A stretch of 64,000 nucleotides of DNA, taken from assembly GCF_042731755.1 (NCBI RefSeq), contig NZ_JBHWLR010000002.1:1-64000 (forward strand), read 5' to 3'. The stretch is from Promicromonospora sp042731755. Its GTDB lineage: Bacteria; Actinomycetota; Actinomycetes; Actinomycetales; Cellulomonadaceae. Under the pieces are notes generated by a model. The model searched no databases, was not told where the DNA came from, and worked only from the letters and a program-made list of their open reading frames with translations. Made by a program: the position numbers and the translations under genes. Positions 1 to 8,138 of this stretch are shown here, piece after piece. Within the stretch, counting starts at the first letter, position 1. Every line of letters starts with the position of its first letter.

Positions 1-123
1 CCTCCTCCCCGCCTCGGCGCGGAGCGGTTGTGTGTCGCCCCCCCTTGTGTGGGGGCAGAGGGGTGTTGGGTTGAGGGTGGGAGGGGGGGCGGCCGCCCCA
101 CCACCAACCTCGCCGCAGACGCG

Positions 124-186
124 TGGTGTCAGTTCGTGGCACCAACCCCCTTGCGGTGACACCACGATGGTGTCATGATGGTGCCA
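124..186. promoter_or_regulatory. Operator array of TGGTGTCA-type boxes before the RHH gene
   Basis: Five 8-bp boxes are visible: TGGTGTCA at 124-131, TGGCACCA at 137-144, TGACACCA (the reverse complement of the first) at 157-164, TGGTGTCA at 168-175 and TGGTGCCA at 179-186. The last three start exactly 11 bp apart, one helical turn. The array ends on the ATG of a ribbon-helix-helix protein, which family knowledge says usually autoregulates by binding such arrays. Binding by this protein is inferred. Confidence 0.6.
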
Positions 187-719
187 TGGACCTAAACCGA
201 TACGCCGACGAACTCCAGCGTCAGCTCGCCACGGCAGCCGCCGCCGGCGGTGACGACGCCCGCGAGCTCGCCGCGCGCCTGACCGCACCGCTGGACGCCG
301 CCGCACGGCTTGTCCTGCTCAGCGCCCTCTCCGACGCCGCCGGGGAGATCTCCGCGGAGCTCGCCCCGGGCTCGGTCGACGTGCGGCTGCGCGGCGGCTC
401 CCCGGAGTTCGTCGTCACCGCGCCGGCGGCCCAGGCCGGCCCGGCCGCCCCGACGGTGCCCGCCGCCCCCGCGACCCCCGCCGCCCCGGCATCGGCCCAG
501 GTCGAGGCCGAGGCGGGGGCCACCACCCGCACCACTCTGCGCCTGCCCGATCACCTCAAGGCGCAGGCTGAGCTCGCCGCCGCGCGCGACGGCGTCTCGG
601 TCAACACCTGGCTCGTGCGGGCGGTCGCCGCCGCCGTCGAGCGGCCGCCCGGCCGGGCGGCCGAGCCGGCCGGCACCGACCAGCGCGCCAACAGCCGTGT
701 CACCGGGTGGGTGCGCTGA
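186..719 (+). CDS. HicB/Arc-like ribbon-helix-helix DNA-binding protein
   Basis: A 177-aa protein. The N-terminal ~80 residues are helical, followed by an Ala/Pro-rich linker (about 80-115) and a C-terminal ribbon-helix-helix motif (about 118-160) with the strand TTRTTLRLPDHLK and helices around AELAAARDGVSVNTWLVRA. This matches the HicB-type antitoxin fold, but no HicA toxin lies next to it, so I read it as a transcriptional regulator. An upstream in-frame GTG at 123 is possible, but the ATG at 186 leaves the operator boxes outside the gene. It sits just before a DUF4097 gene and an ABC exporter, and the same box recurs before that DUF4097 gene, so it probably controls them. Confidence 0.8.
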   Translation: MDLNRYADELQRQLATAAAAGGDDARELAARLTAPLDAAARLVLLSALSDAAGEISAELAPGSVDVRLRGGSPEFVVTAPAAQAGPAAPTVPAAPATPAAPASAQVEAEAGATTRTTLRLPDHLKAQAELAAARDGVSVNTWLVRAVAAAVERPPGRAAEPAGTDQRANSRVTGWVR

Positions 720-763
720 CCGCACGCGCGACCTCGCGCCGCGGCACCACCCGCCAGACCAGG

Positions 764-782
764 TGACACCACACCGACACCA
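764..782. promoter_or_regulatory. Second TGACACCA box pair before the DUF4097 gene
   Basis: TGACACCA at 764-771 and CGACACCA at 775-782 are again 11 bp apart and repeat the box found before the RHH gene. They lie 43 bp upstream of the DUF4097 start, which points to a shared regulator. Regulation is inferred from the shared motif. Confidence 0.5.
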
Positions 783-824
783 CAGACATCACCACCACCT
801 TTCACACCGCCTTGGAGCCTTGCC

Positions 825-1664
825 ATGCCTACGTTCCCCGCCCCCCACCCGGTCCCCGTCGTCGTGGACGTGCCGTTCGCCAACCTGCACGTCGTCGCCG
901 GCGAGCGGGACGACGTCGTCGTCACCGTCCTGCCCACCGACAAGAAGTCCGGCAGCGTGCGCGCCGCCGAGGAGATCCGCGTCGAGCGCGACGGCGACGC
1001 CGTGACCATCACCTACCCGAACTCGTGGAAGCAGTACGTGCTGCCGTTCGCGGCAGGCACCGCCGACATCACCGTCGAGCTGCCCACCGGCTCCGAGCTG
1101 CGCGGCAAGACCGGCTCGCTCTACGCCGAGGGCGCCCTCGCCTCCGTCGACATGACCCTCGCGTCCGGCAACGTCACCCTGGACGACGTCGACCGCGTCA
1201 CCCTCAAGGTGTCCGCCGGCTCGGTGAGCGCCCGCCGGGTCGCCGGGACCGCCGACATCAAGGTGAGCTCCGGCTCGGTGCGCGTCGACGAGATCGCGGG
1301 CGACGCCACGATCCGCGCGAGCAACGGCACCACGACCGTCGGCTCCGTGACCGGCACCCTCCAGGTGCAGGGAGCGCACGCCGACATCATGGTCAGCCAG
1401 GTGCACGGCACCCTGACCGTGAAGTCCGCCCACGCGGGCATCCGGGTGAACAACCTGGAGTCCGGCAGCGCCACCCTCACCACGTCCTACGGCACCATCG
1501 AGGTCGGCGTGCCCGAGGGCGTGGCCGCCTACCTCGACGTCGTCTCCGAGCACGGCAGCGTCCGCAACCACCTGACCCCCACCGAGGGGCCGGTCGAGAA
1601 CGAGTCGACCGCCGAGATCCACGCCAGCACCGGCTACGGCGACATCGTCGTCCGCCGTCCCTGA
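825..1664 (+). CDS. DUF4097-family beta-repeat protein
   Basis: A 279-aa protein without a signal peptide or membrane segment. From about residue 65 onward it is a run of short beta strands with repeated Gly/Ser/Val patterns (for example SGNVTLDDV, SAGSVSARRV, SSGSVRVDEI), the right-handed beta-helix-like repeat of DUF4097/DUF4098 (adhesin-like) proteins. The molecular function of the family is not established. A ribosome binding site (ggag, about 813) precedes the ATG. The ABC ATPase starts 43 bp downstream, an arrangement I recognise from other actinobacteria, so it probably works with the exporter, perhaps as a sensor or accessory factor of envelope stress (inference). Confidence 0.8.
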   Translation: MPTFPAPHPVPVVVDVPFANLHVVAGERDDVVVTVLPTDKKSGSVRAAEEIRVERDGDAVTITYPNSWKQYVLPFAAGTADITVELPTGSELRGKTGSLYAEGALASVDMTLASGNVTLDDVDRVTLKVSAGSVSARRVAGTADIKVSSGSVRVDEIAGDATIRASNGTTTVGSVTGTLQVQGAHADIMVSQVHGTLTVKSAHAGIRVNNLESGSATLTTSYGTIEVGVPEGVAAYLDVVSEHGSVRNHLTPTEGPVENESTAEIHASTGYGDIVVRRP

Positions 1665-1707
1665 CCCACAGATTTCCCCGAGATTCCCCAGCGAAGGAGA
1701 ACTGGAC

Positions 1708-2547
1708 ATGACCACCGACCAGGCCACGGCACCCGCCATCCGGGTGCACGGCATCGAGAAGTCCTTCAAGGACCTGCACGTGCTGCGCGGCGTCGACTTC
1801 GACGTCGCGGCGGGCAGCATCTTCGCCCTGCTCGGCTCGAACGGCGCGGGCAAGACCACGCTCGTGCGGATCCTGTCGACGCTGCTCAAGGCCGACGCGG
1901 GCACCGCCACCGTGCACGGCTTCGACGTCGGCTCCCAGGCCGGCGACGTGCGCGAGTCGATCAGCCTGACCGGGCAGTTCGCCGCGGTCGACGAGATCCT
2001 CTCGGGCCGGGAGAACCTGGTGCTCGTGGCGAAGCTGCGCCACCTGCCCGACCCGGGCGCCGTCGCCGACGGCCTGCTGGCCCGCTTCTCGCTGACCGAC
2101 GCCGGCGGCCGCCGGGCCGCCACCTACTCGGGCGGCATGCGCCGCCGCCTCGACATCGCGATGAGCCTGATCGGCAACCCGCCGATCATCTTCCTCGACG
2201 AGCCCACCACCGGCCTGGACCCCCAGGCCCGGATCGAGGTGTGGCAGACCGTCAAGGAGCTCGCGAACAACGGCACCACCGTGCTGCTGACCACGCAGTA
2301 CCTGGACGAGGCCGAGCAGCTCGCCGACCGCATCGCGATCCTGCACAAGGGCACCATCATCCAGAACGGCACCCTGGCCGAGCTCAAGGCGCTCCTGCCG
2401 CCGGCCAAGGTCGAGTACGTGGAGAAGCAGCCCTCGCTGGAGGACGTGTTCCTCACCCTCGTCGGCGAGCCCGACCCGGCCGAGCCCGGCACCACCTCTG
2501 ACGACACGACCAGCGGCACCGCCGCGGCAGGAAAGGAAACCCGATGA
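1708..2547 (+). CDS. ABC exporter ATP-binding protein, DrrA-like
   Basis: A 279-aa ATPase of the DrrA/CcmA class. Walker A GSNGAGKTT lies at residues 43-51, the signature YSGGMRRRLD near 140-149, and Walker B IIFLDEPTTGLD near 158-169, followed by the H-loop region (VLLTTQYLDEAEQ). The YSGGM form of the signature and the C-terminal extension are typical of DrrA-family antibiotic and lipid exporters. The gene overlaps the following permease by 4 nt (ATGA), so the two are translationally coupled. The substrate is unknown. RBS gaaggag lies upstream of the ATG. Confidence 0.9.
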   Translation: MTTDQATAPAIRVHGIEKSFKDLHVLRGVDFDVAAGSIFALLGSNGAGKTTLVRILSTLLKADAGTATVHGFDVGSQAGDVRESISLTGQFAAVDEILSGRENLVLVAKLRHLPDPGAVADGLLARFSLTDAGGRRAATYSGGMRRRLDIAMSLIGNPPIIFLDEPTTGLDPQARIEVWQTVKELANNGTTVLLTTQYLDEAEQLADRIAILHKGTIIQNGTLAELKALLPPAKVEYVEKQPSLEDVFLTLVGEPDPAEPGTTSDDTTSGTAAAGKETR

Positions 2548-3308
2548 CCTCCCACGTCCTGGGCGACACCGGTGTGCTCACCGGTCGCTCCCTGCGCCAC
2601 ATCCTGCGCAGCCCCGACACGATCATCACCACGGCCGTCACGCCGATCGCGCTGATGCTCCTGTTCGTCTACGTGCTGGGCGGCGCCATCAACACCGGCA
2701 CCGGCGAGTCGTACGTCAACTACATGCTCCCCGGCATCCTGCTCATCACCATCGCCTCCGGCATCGCGTACACCGCCTACCGGCTGTTCCTCGACATGCA
2801 GGGCGGCATCTTCGAACGCTTCCAGTCGATGCCGATCGCGCGCTCCAGCGTGCTGTGGGCGCACGTGCTGACGTCCGTGGTGTCCAACCTGATCTCGGTG
2901 GCGATCGTCATCGGCGTCGCGCTGCTCATGGGGTTCCGCACCGGCGCCTCGCTGCTCGACTGGCTCGCCGTCGCGGGCATCCTGGTCCTGTTCACCCTGG
3001 CCCTGACCTGGCTCGCGGTGATCGCCGGGCTCTCCGCCAAGACCGTGGACGGCGCGAGCGCGTTCAGTTACCCGCTGATCTTCCTGCCGTTCATCAGCTC
3101 GGCGTTCGTGCCCACCGAGACCATGCCGGGCCCGGTCGCCTGGTTCGCGGAGAACCAGCCCGTGACCTCGATCGTGGACACCATCCGCGCCCTGTTCGCC
3201 CAGCAGCCCGTCGGCAACGACATCTGGATCGCGCTCGGCTGGCTCGTCGGCATCCTCGTGATCGCCTACGTCCTCGCGATCGCCGCCTACAAGCGCAAGA
3301 TCAGCTGA
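2544..3308 (+). CDS. ABC-2 type permease, DrrB-like
   Basis: A 254-aa membrane protein with about six hydrophobic segments (near residues 30-50, 60-80, 105-130, 140-165, 175-190 and 225-250), matching the ABC-2 (DrrB) permease topology. The segment GIFERFQSMPIARSSVLWAH between the second and third helices is the conserved coupling-helix region of this family. It overlaps the ATPase gene by 4 nt and completes a two-gene exporter. The substrate cannot be told from sequence. Confidence 0.9.
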   Translation: MTSHVLGDTGVLTGRSLRHILRSPDTIITTAVTPIALMLLFVYVLGGAINTGTGESYVNYMLPGILLITIASGIAYTAYRLFLDMQGGIFERFQSMPIARSSVLWAHVLTSVVSNLISVAIVIGVALLMGFRTGASLLDWLAVAGILVLFTLALTWLAVIAGLSAKTVDGASAFSYPLIFLPFISSAFVPTETMPGPVAWFAENQPVTSIVDTIRALFAQQPVGNDIWIALGWLVGILVIAYVLAIAAYKRKIS

Positions 3309-3361
3309 CGCCGTCGGCCCGACGACGAAGGACGCCGCGCCGTCGTGCGCGGGACCGCAGC

Positions 3362-4081
3362 TCAGCGCCGCGGCTCCCAGCGGAACATGCGCAGGGCGAG
3401 CGTGACCGCCACGACCACCCAGGCGAGCGTGGGCGCGAGCAGCAGCAGCGAGTCGCCGAGCGGCACGCCGCCGTTCCAGGCGTTGACGATCAGCTCCGTG
3501 GCCGCGCCGCCGGGCAGCAGCCGCTTGAGCAGCGTGAGGTCCTCCGTGCCGGTGATGCCCACCCAGCTCGTCACGGCGACCACCCCGAGGCTCAGGGGCA
3601 GCGAGGTGACCTGGGCGTGCTCGGGGGAGTTCGTGATCCCCGCGGTGGCCAGCCCCAGGGCGAGCATCATGACGAACGTCGCGACGACGGCCAGCACCAG
3701 GAGCGGCACGTCGGCGGGCCCGTCGCTCAGCCCGGCGAACACCGCCAGGATCACGCCCACCTGGACGGCGGACAGGACGCTGATCGGCAGCACCAGGCCG
3801 GTCAGGATGGAGCCGTCGCTCGCGGCGGTGGAGCGCAGGCGCTTGAGGAAGAGGTCCTGGCGACGGGCGGCCAGGGTGGTCACCGTGGTGGCGTAGAGGC
3901 TGAACGCGGCGATGGTGAAGACGATGACGGCGCCGATGTAGCCGAGGCTGCCGATCTGCTCGAACGTCTCCCGGAACCGGATGAAGAAGACGCTGGCCGC
4001 CACGGGCATGATCAGGCTGGTGATCAGCACGGCCCGGTTGCGGAGGATCTGGGTCAGCTCGCTGCGCGCGATGGAGAGCAT
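3362..4081 (-). CDS. ABC-2 type transporter permease
   Basis: A 239-aa membrane protein with six predicted helices, starting MLSIARSELTQILRNRAVLI, a typical ABC-2 permease N-terminus with a short amphipathic segment before the first helix. It is downstream of, and on the same strand as, an ABC ATPase (gap 39 bp) and so forms a second, independent exporter. Its 3' end faces the first exporter across 53 bp. That gap contains a short inverted repeat (ACGACG at 3322-3327 with CGTCGT at 3341-3346) that could be a weak bidirectional terminator. The substrate is unknown. Confidence 0.87.
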   Translation of the reverse strand: MLSIARSELTQILRNRAVLITSLIMPVAASVFFIRFRETFEQIGSLGYIGAVIVFTIAAFSLYATTVTTLAARRQDLFLKRLRSTAASDGSILTGLVLPISVLSAVQVGVILAVFAGLSDGPADVPLLVLAVVATFVMMLALGLATAGITNSPEHAQVTSLPLSLGVVAVTSWVGITGTEDLTLLKRLLPGGAATELIVNAWNGGVPLGDSLLLLAPTLAWVVVAVTLALRMFRWEPRR

Positions 4082-4120
4082 GGTCGTTTCCGTTTCTCGG
4101 ATCTCGAAGTCGGGCTCGGG

Positions 4121-5029
4121 TCAGGCGGGGACGGGGGTGGCCTCGATGGCCCGGAACACGTCGTCGAGCCGGGTCGGTGCCGCGGACAGGCCGACCAGCT
4201 CGACCGAGTGCGCGTGGGCCCAGTCGAGGAGCAGCTTGAGGTCCTGCTGCAGGTCGAACGTCTCGATCTGGTACGACCCGTCGGCGAGCGGCGCGGCCTG
4301 GAGCAGCGGCGTGGGCGCGCCCGGCGGGAGCGAGAACTGGATGGCCGCCGGGAGGGTGCGGGTCAGCTCGGCGACGGTGCCCTGGTGGCGGAACGTGCCG
4401 TCGTGCATCAGGCCGATGCGGTCGGCGCGCTGCTGCGCCTCCTCCAGGTAGTGGGTCGTGAGCACCACGGTGGACCCGTCCTCGCGGAGCTGCTCGACGG
4501 CGTCCCACAGCGCGTCGCGCGACTGGATGTCCAGCCCGGTCGTGGGCTCGTCCAGGAAGACCAATTCGGGCCGCCCGTACACCGCGGTGGCGAAGTCGAG
4601 CCGCCGCTTCTCGCCGCCGGAGAGCTGGGAGACCCGGGTGTCGGCCTTGCGGGTCATGTCGACCACGCCCAGCACGCGCTCCGCCGAGTCGGTCCGGCCG
4701 CTGAGCTTGCCGATCAGCCGGACCGTCTCTGCGACGGTGAGGTCGGGGGAGAACCCGCTCTCCTGGAGCATGATCCCCATGCGGGGCCGCACCGCGCGCC
4801 GGTCGGCGGGGTCCTTGCCGAGCACGCGCACCGTGCCCGACGTCGCCCGGCGGTGCCCCTCGACGACCTCCAGGGTCGAGGTCTTGCCCGCGCCGTTGGT
4901 GCCCAGCAGCGCGTACAGCTCGCCCTGCTCCACCTGGAACGAGAGGTCCTTGACCGCGTGGAAGCCGCCGTAGGTGACGTTCAGCCGGTCGATGTCGATG
5001 GCGGGGGTTGTCGTCATGCCCTCCAGCAC
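4121..5029 (-). CDS. ABC transporter ATP-binding protein
   Basis: A 302-aa ATPase. Walker A GTNGAGKTS is near residues 43-51, the signature LSGGEKRRLDFA near 140, Walker B LVFLDEPTTGLD follows, and a C-terminal ~70-residue domain is typical of ABC-2 exporters linked to DesK-type two-component systems. The start M(LEG)MTTTP leaves some doubt: the fifth codon ATG at about 5017 could be the true start. It is first in a two-gene operon with the ABC-2 permease and divergent from a histidine kinase, with a 151-bp intergenic region holding TGACG-type palindromes. Confidence 0.9.
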   Translation of the reverse strand: MLEGMTTTPAIDIDRLNVTYGGFHAVKDLSFQVEQGELYALLGTNGAGKTSTLEVVEGHRRATSGTVRVLGKDPADRRAVRPRMGIMLQESGFSPDLTVAETVRLIGKLSGRTDSAERVLGVVDMTRKADTRVSQLSGGEKRRLDFATAVYGRPELVFLDEPTTGLDIQSRDALWDAVEQLREDGSTVVLTTHYLEEAQQRADRIGLMHDGTFRHQGTVAELTRTLPAAIQFSLPPGAPTPLLQAAPLADGSYQIETFDLQQDLKLLLDWAHAHSVELVGLSAAPTRLDDVFRAIEATPVPA

Positions 5030-5059
5030 ACCCGCCGCGGGCGTCCCGGACCAGTGTGC

Positions 5060-5113
5060 TGACGTCAGGTCCGTGCCATGACATCCCGGGGCGGAACGTA
5101 TGACGCAGCGTCA
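5060..5113. promoter_or_regulatory. Palindromes in the divergent ABC / histidine kinase promoter region
   Basis: The 151-bp divergent region holds TGACGTCA (5060-5067) and TGACGCAGCGTCA (5101-5113), both palindromes sharing the TGACG core, with a TGACATC half-site between them near 5083. They are candidate binding sites for the response regulator of the neighbouring kinase, although no regulator gene is adjacent. This is pattern-based inference. Confidence 0.35.
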
Positions 5114-5180
5114 CTGCTGCGCTCGCGCGCGGCGACCATACTGGGAGGGGTTCCCTGCCGATCGACGAGAAGACCCACCC

Positions 5181-6365
5181 ATGAACGCTGGATCTGCTCG
5201 CCCGGGGCGCGGCCCGTTCCCGGCGGCCCCCTGGTCGCCCGCCGCCACCCGGCTCTCGCGGCGGCGGTTCCGCACGCTCAACCTGTCGATGATGCTGCCG
5301 CTGCTCGTGGCCGTCGGCGTGTTCATGCTGGTGCGCCAGGCGCAGACCCTCCTGGACGTCGTCGTCCTGGGGCTCGGGATCGTCGCGGTGGTGGTGGCCT
5401 TCGAGCGCTGGACGGTCGGCGAGATCAACCGGGTCGCGCTGCCGTGCCTCCTGGTGGCCGCCGCCGTCTGGCCCTACGGGGTGCTGGCGATGGACGGCGA
5501 CCCGCAGGCGGCGTACTACTCGCTCGCGGTCATCGGCGGCATGAGCGTCGCCCAGCTCCCGCGCCACCGCGCCGCGGCGGCGGTCGGGATCGCCGCCTAC
5601 GTGGCGGCGGTCGGCGCGCTGGGTCTGGCCCGCGCCGCCGACCCCGGGGTGGACGAGCTGCTCGGGAACGTCGTCATCCCGACCGGGATCACCGTGGTGC
5701 TGATCGGCCTGATGTTCCCCAACAAGGGGTTCTACGACGTCATGGCGGAGCTGGAGGAGGCACGCGAGCGCGACGCGGAGCTCGCGGTGGTGCGCGAGCG
5801 GATGCGGTTCGCGAGCGACCTGCACGACATCCAGGGCCACACCCTGCACGTGGTCAAGCTGAAGATCGCGCTGGCCCAGAAGCTGCTGCACAGCGACACC
5901 GCGCGCGTGGAGCAGGAGCTGGCCGAGATGTACACCCTGGTGGGCGACACGATCGCGCAGACCAAGGAGCTGGCCTACGGGCAGCGCAAGCTCAACCTGT
6001 CCGCCGAGCTGGAGAACGCGCGCAACCTCCTGGAGGCGGCGGGGATGCGCGTGCGCGTGGACCGCGGGGCCGAGGCCGGCGCCGGGGCGACCGACCTCCT
6101 GGCACAGGTGCTCCGGGAGACGACGACGAACATCCTGCGGCACTCGCGGGCCACGCTGGTGCGCATCGAGCTCACCGGGCACGGCCTCACCGTGGTCAAC
6201 GACGGCGTCGCCGACGACACGCTCCCGGAGCTGCGCGGGCTCGCCACCCTCAGGCGCCGCGTGGCGGACGACGGCGGCGAGCTCACCGTGCGGATCGAGG
6301 ACGGCCGGTTCGTGACGGCCGCTGTCTTCCCGGCGCCGGCGCCGGCCGCTACGCCCGCGCCGTGA
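5181..6365 (+). CDS. DesK-like sensor histidine kinase without adjacent response regulator
   Basis: A 394-aa kinase. The N-terminal half has about five to six membrane helices (residues 34-180). A coiled segment (185-208) leads to the HisKA_3 box RMRFASDLHDIQGHTLHVVK with the phospho-acceptor His215. The C-terminal ATPase domain is short and degenerate: an N-box-like TTTNILRHS and VVNDGV are visible, but the usual GxGLxGM is reduced to LRGLATL. The gene starts at 5181 (ATG). In this family a NarL-type regulator normally follows, but the next gene is convergent and unrelated. It is divergent from an ABC exporter that it probably senses for. Confidence 0.85.
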   Translation: MNAGSARPGRGPFPAAPWSPAATRLSRRRFRTLNLSMMLPLLVAVGVFMLVRQAQTLLDVVVLGLGIVAVVVAFERWTVGEINRVALPCLLVAAAVWPYGVLAMDGDPQAAYYSLAVIGGMSVAQLPRHRAAAAVGIAAYVAAVGALGLARAADPGVDELLGNVVIPTGITVVLIGLMFPNKGFYDVMAELEEARERDAELAVVRERMRFASDLHDIQGHTLHVVKLKIALAQKLLHSDTARVEQELAEMYTLVGDTIAQTKELAYGQRKLNLSAELENARNLLEAAGMRVRVDRGAEAGAGATDLLAQVLRETTTNILRHSRATLVRIELTGHGLTVVNDGVADDTLPELRGLATLRRRVADDGGELTVRIEDGRFVTAAVFPAPAPAATPAP

Positions 6366-7521
6366 CGTCGGCGGGCCGCCCGAACGGCCCCGCTTGAGCG
6401 AACGCGTGGTCGGCGAACCGCTCGCCGATCAGCCGGTGCGTCGCGGTGTCGGGGTGCAGGGCGTCCGGCAGGGGGTGCACGACGGCGTCGTCCGCCCCGT
6501 ACAGGGTGGTGCCGTCGAGGTAGTGCAGGTTCGGGTCGTCCGCGCGGCGCTCGACGACCGAGGCCAGCGCGTCGCGGATGACGCGGAGGGTGAGCTTGCC
6601 CTGCTGTGTCTCCTCGGGGCGGCCCGTGGCGAGGAAGCGCACGTGGCCCGTGCCGAGGGTGGCCGGGTCGACGGCGCCCGGGCCGGGGGTGTCCTCGTGG
6701 ATGCCGCAGAAGATGGGGGAGACCAGCAGGAGCGGCGTGGTCGGGTGCCCGTCCCGGATCGTGTCGAGGAACCCGTGGACGGCCGGGACGAAGGTGCGCA
6801 GCCGCATCCCGTCGAGGTTGACGACGTTGATGCCGAGCTTGACGCTGATCAGGTCGGCCGGCGCGTCCCGGATCGTGCGCGCGACGAACGGGTCCACGAG
6901 CGCGTTGCCCCCGAACCCGAGGTTGCGCAGCTCGACGTCCCCGCGGAGCGCCGCGACGGCGGGCCAGATCTGGGTGGGCGTGCTCGCGTTGGAGCCGTGG
7001 CTGATCGAGCTGCCGTGGTGCAGCCACACCCGGCGGTCCGGCTCCACCGGGGTGACCGGCTCGTCGGTGCGCAGGCCGATCAGCTCAACCGACTCGTTGT
7101 GGGGCAGCCAGAGCTCGACGAGCTTGTCGCCGGCGGGCAGGTCGTCGAACGTCGTGGTGTGCGAGGGGCCGGGCCGGAACTCGGTGGCACCGGTCTGCAG
7201 GTCGGACTCGATCACGTCGCCGTCGGCGAGCGGGCTGCTCGCCACGACGGCGCCGTCGACCACGAGGTCGACGCTGCCGCGCGGGCGGTCCGCGCCGCGG
7301 TAGGCGAGCCGCGAGGGGTGGGTCTCCAGCGCGACGGTGCGCGCCGTCGTCGTGAAGACCACACGGACGCCGGAGGGCTGGGCCTCCATCATGAGCAGGT
7401 GCGGGTCGGGGAACTGCGTGCGGGCCCACTGCGGGAGCCGGTGCGGACGCAGGCCGCGGGCCGTGGTCTCGACCTCGGCCGCGCCGTGCACGAGGGAGGA
7501 GGTCAGGGGTGTGCTGAGCAT
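6349..7521 (-). CDS. SGNH/GDSL-family hydrolase
   Basis: A 390-aa protein. The C-terminal ~200 residues carry the SGNH blocks: GSSISHG (nucleophile Ser in block I, GSS instead of GDS), LGFGGN (oxyanion Gly), KLGINVVN (block III Asn) and ALHPD (catalytic Asp/His). The N-terminal ~180 residues form a beta-rich domain, as in the two-domain carbohydrate-esterase-like SGNH proteins. There is no signal peptide, so it is cytoplasmic. ATG at 7521 has a good RBS (AAGGAA). It lies 14 bp behind a TetR gene, in an operon with it. Its 3' end overlaps the convergent kinase by 17 bp. It is likely an esterase acting on an acylated sugar or small molecule. Confidence 0.87.
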   Translation of the reverse strand: MLSTPLTSSLVHGAAEVETTARGLRPHRLPQWARTQFPDPHLLMMEAQPSGVRVVFTTTARTVALETHPSRLAYRGADRPRGSVDLVVDGAVVASSPLADGDVIESDLQTGATEFRPGPSHTTTFDDLPAGDKLVELWLPHNESVELIGLRTDEPVTPVEPDRRVWLHHGSSISHGSNASTPTQIWPAVAALRGDVELRNLGFGGNALVDPFVARTIRDAPADLISVKLGINVVNLDGMRLRTFVPAVHGFLDTIRDGHPTTPLLLVSPIFCGIHEDTPGPGAVDPATLGTGHVRFLATGRPEETQQGKLTLRVIRDALASVVERRADDPNLHYLDGTTLYGADDAVVHPLPDALHPDTATHRLIGERFADHAFAQAGPFGRPADVTARA

Positions 7522-7535
7522 GGGATGTTCCTTGT

Positions 7536-8105
7536 TCACTCGGTGGGCCAGGCGCGCAGGAGGGAGTCGAGCGCGACGATGGTCCGGCGCCACGACACCT
7601 CGGGGTCGGGCGCGCTGTGGTCGAAGCTGCCGATGCGCTCCAGGGCGAGGTAGCCGTTGATCGTGCTGCCGAGCAGCCGGGTCACGTGCACGCGCTCGCC
7701 GGGCGGGATGTCGTAGCCGCGCAGGACGGCGTCGGTGAGGGCGACGATCGACCGGGCGGCGTCGGAGGCGACCACGGTGGGCCCCGCCCGGCGCTGGAGC
7801 GCCTGCCACCGGCCCGGCGACTGCCGGGCGAACGCGCGGTGCGCCTCGGCCAGGCCCTCCAGCGCGGGGAGCCCGGAACGGCCCGCGACAGCCTCGGCGA
7901 CCCGGGCGGACAGGTCCGCCAGGGCGACGGCGCTGACGCCGTCCAGGAGCGCCGCGTGGTCCCGGACGTGCGAGTACAGGCTGGGCGTGCGGACGCCGAG
8001 GCGGCGGGCGACCGCCGAGAGCGTGACTGCCTCCAGCCCGCTCTCGTCGGCCAGCGCCGCCGCCTCGGCGATCACCGAGCCGGACGTCAGGGGTGTGCGG
8101 GTCAT
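7536..8105 (-). CDS. TetR/AcrR-family regulator
   Basis: A 189-aa protein. An N-terminal helix-turn-helix (about residues 25-55, AVARRLGVRTPSLYSHVRDHAALLDGV) is followed by a helical ligand domain of the WHG/TetR_C_33 type, with PGRWQALQR near residue 98. It sits between a DUF418 membrane protein and an SGNH hydrolase on the same strand. The 30-bp gap upstream holds a TAGG...CCTA palindrome that is a likely operator. It probably represses its own gene and the hydrolase. Confidence 0.88.
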   Translation of the reverse strand: MTRTPLTSGSVIAEAAALADESGLEAVTLSAVARRLGVRTPSLYSHVRDHAALLDGVSAVALADLSARVAEAVAGRSGLPALEGLAEAHRAFARQSPGRWQALQRRAGPTVVASDAARSIVALTDAVLRGYDIPPGERVHVTRLLGSTINGYLALERIGSFDHSAPDPEVSWRRTIVALDSLLRAWPTE

Positions 8106-8124
8106 GGACCCAGCCTACACCCTT

Positions 8125-8138
8125 TAGGTATTTGCCTA
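8125..8138. promoter_or_regulatory. Candidate TetR operator TAGGTATTTGCCTA
   Basis: TAGGTATTTGCCTA is an imperfect palindrome with arms TAGG and CCTA. It overlaps the stop codon of the DUF418 gene, 20 bp before the TetR start. It is AT-rich against the surrounding 73% GC and resembles both a -10 region and a TetR operator. Function is inferred from position. Confidence 0.4.

Noticed and set aside
37..56. GCCCCC/GGGGGC hairpin at the window start as terminator
   Set aside because: The stem is 6 bp with an 8-nt loop in a C/G homopolymer context and no T-tract; the upstream gene is not in the window.
186..719. HicAB toxin-antitoxin system
   Set aside because: Only a HicB-like RHH domain is present; no HicA-type double-stranded RNA-binding toxin is adjacent on either strand.
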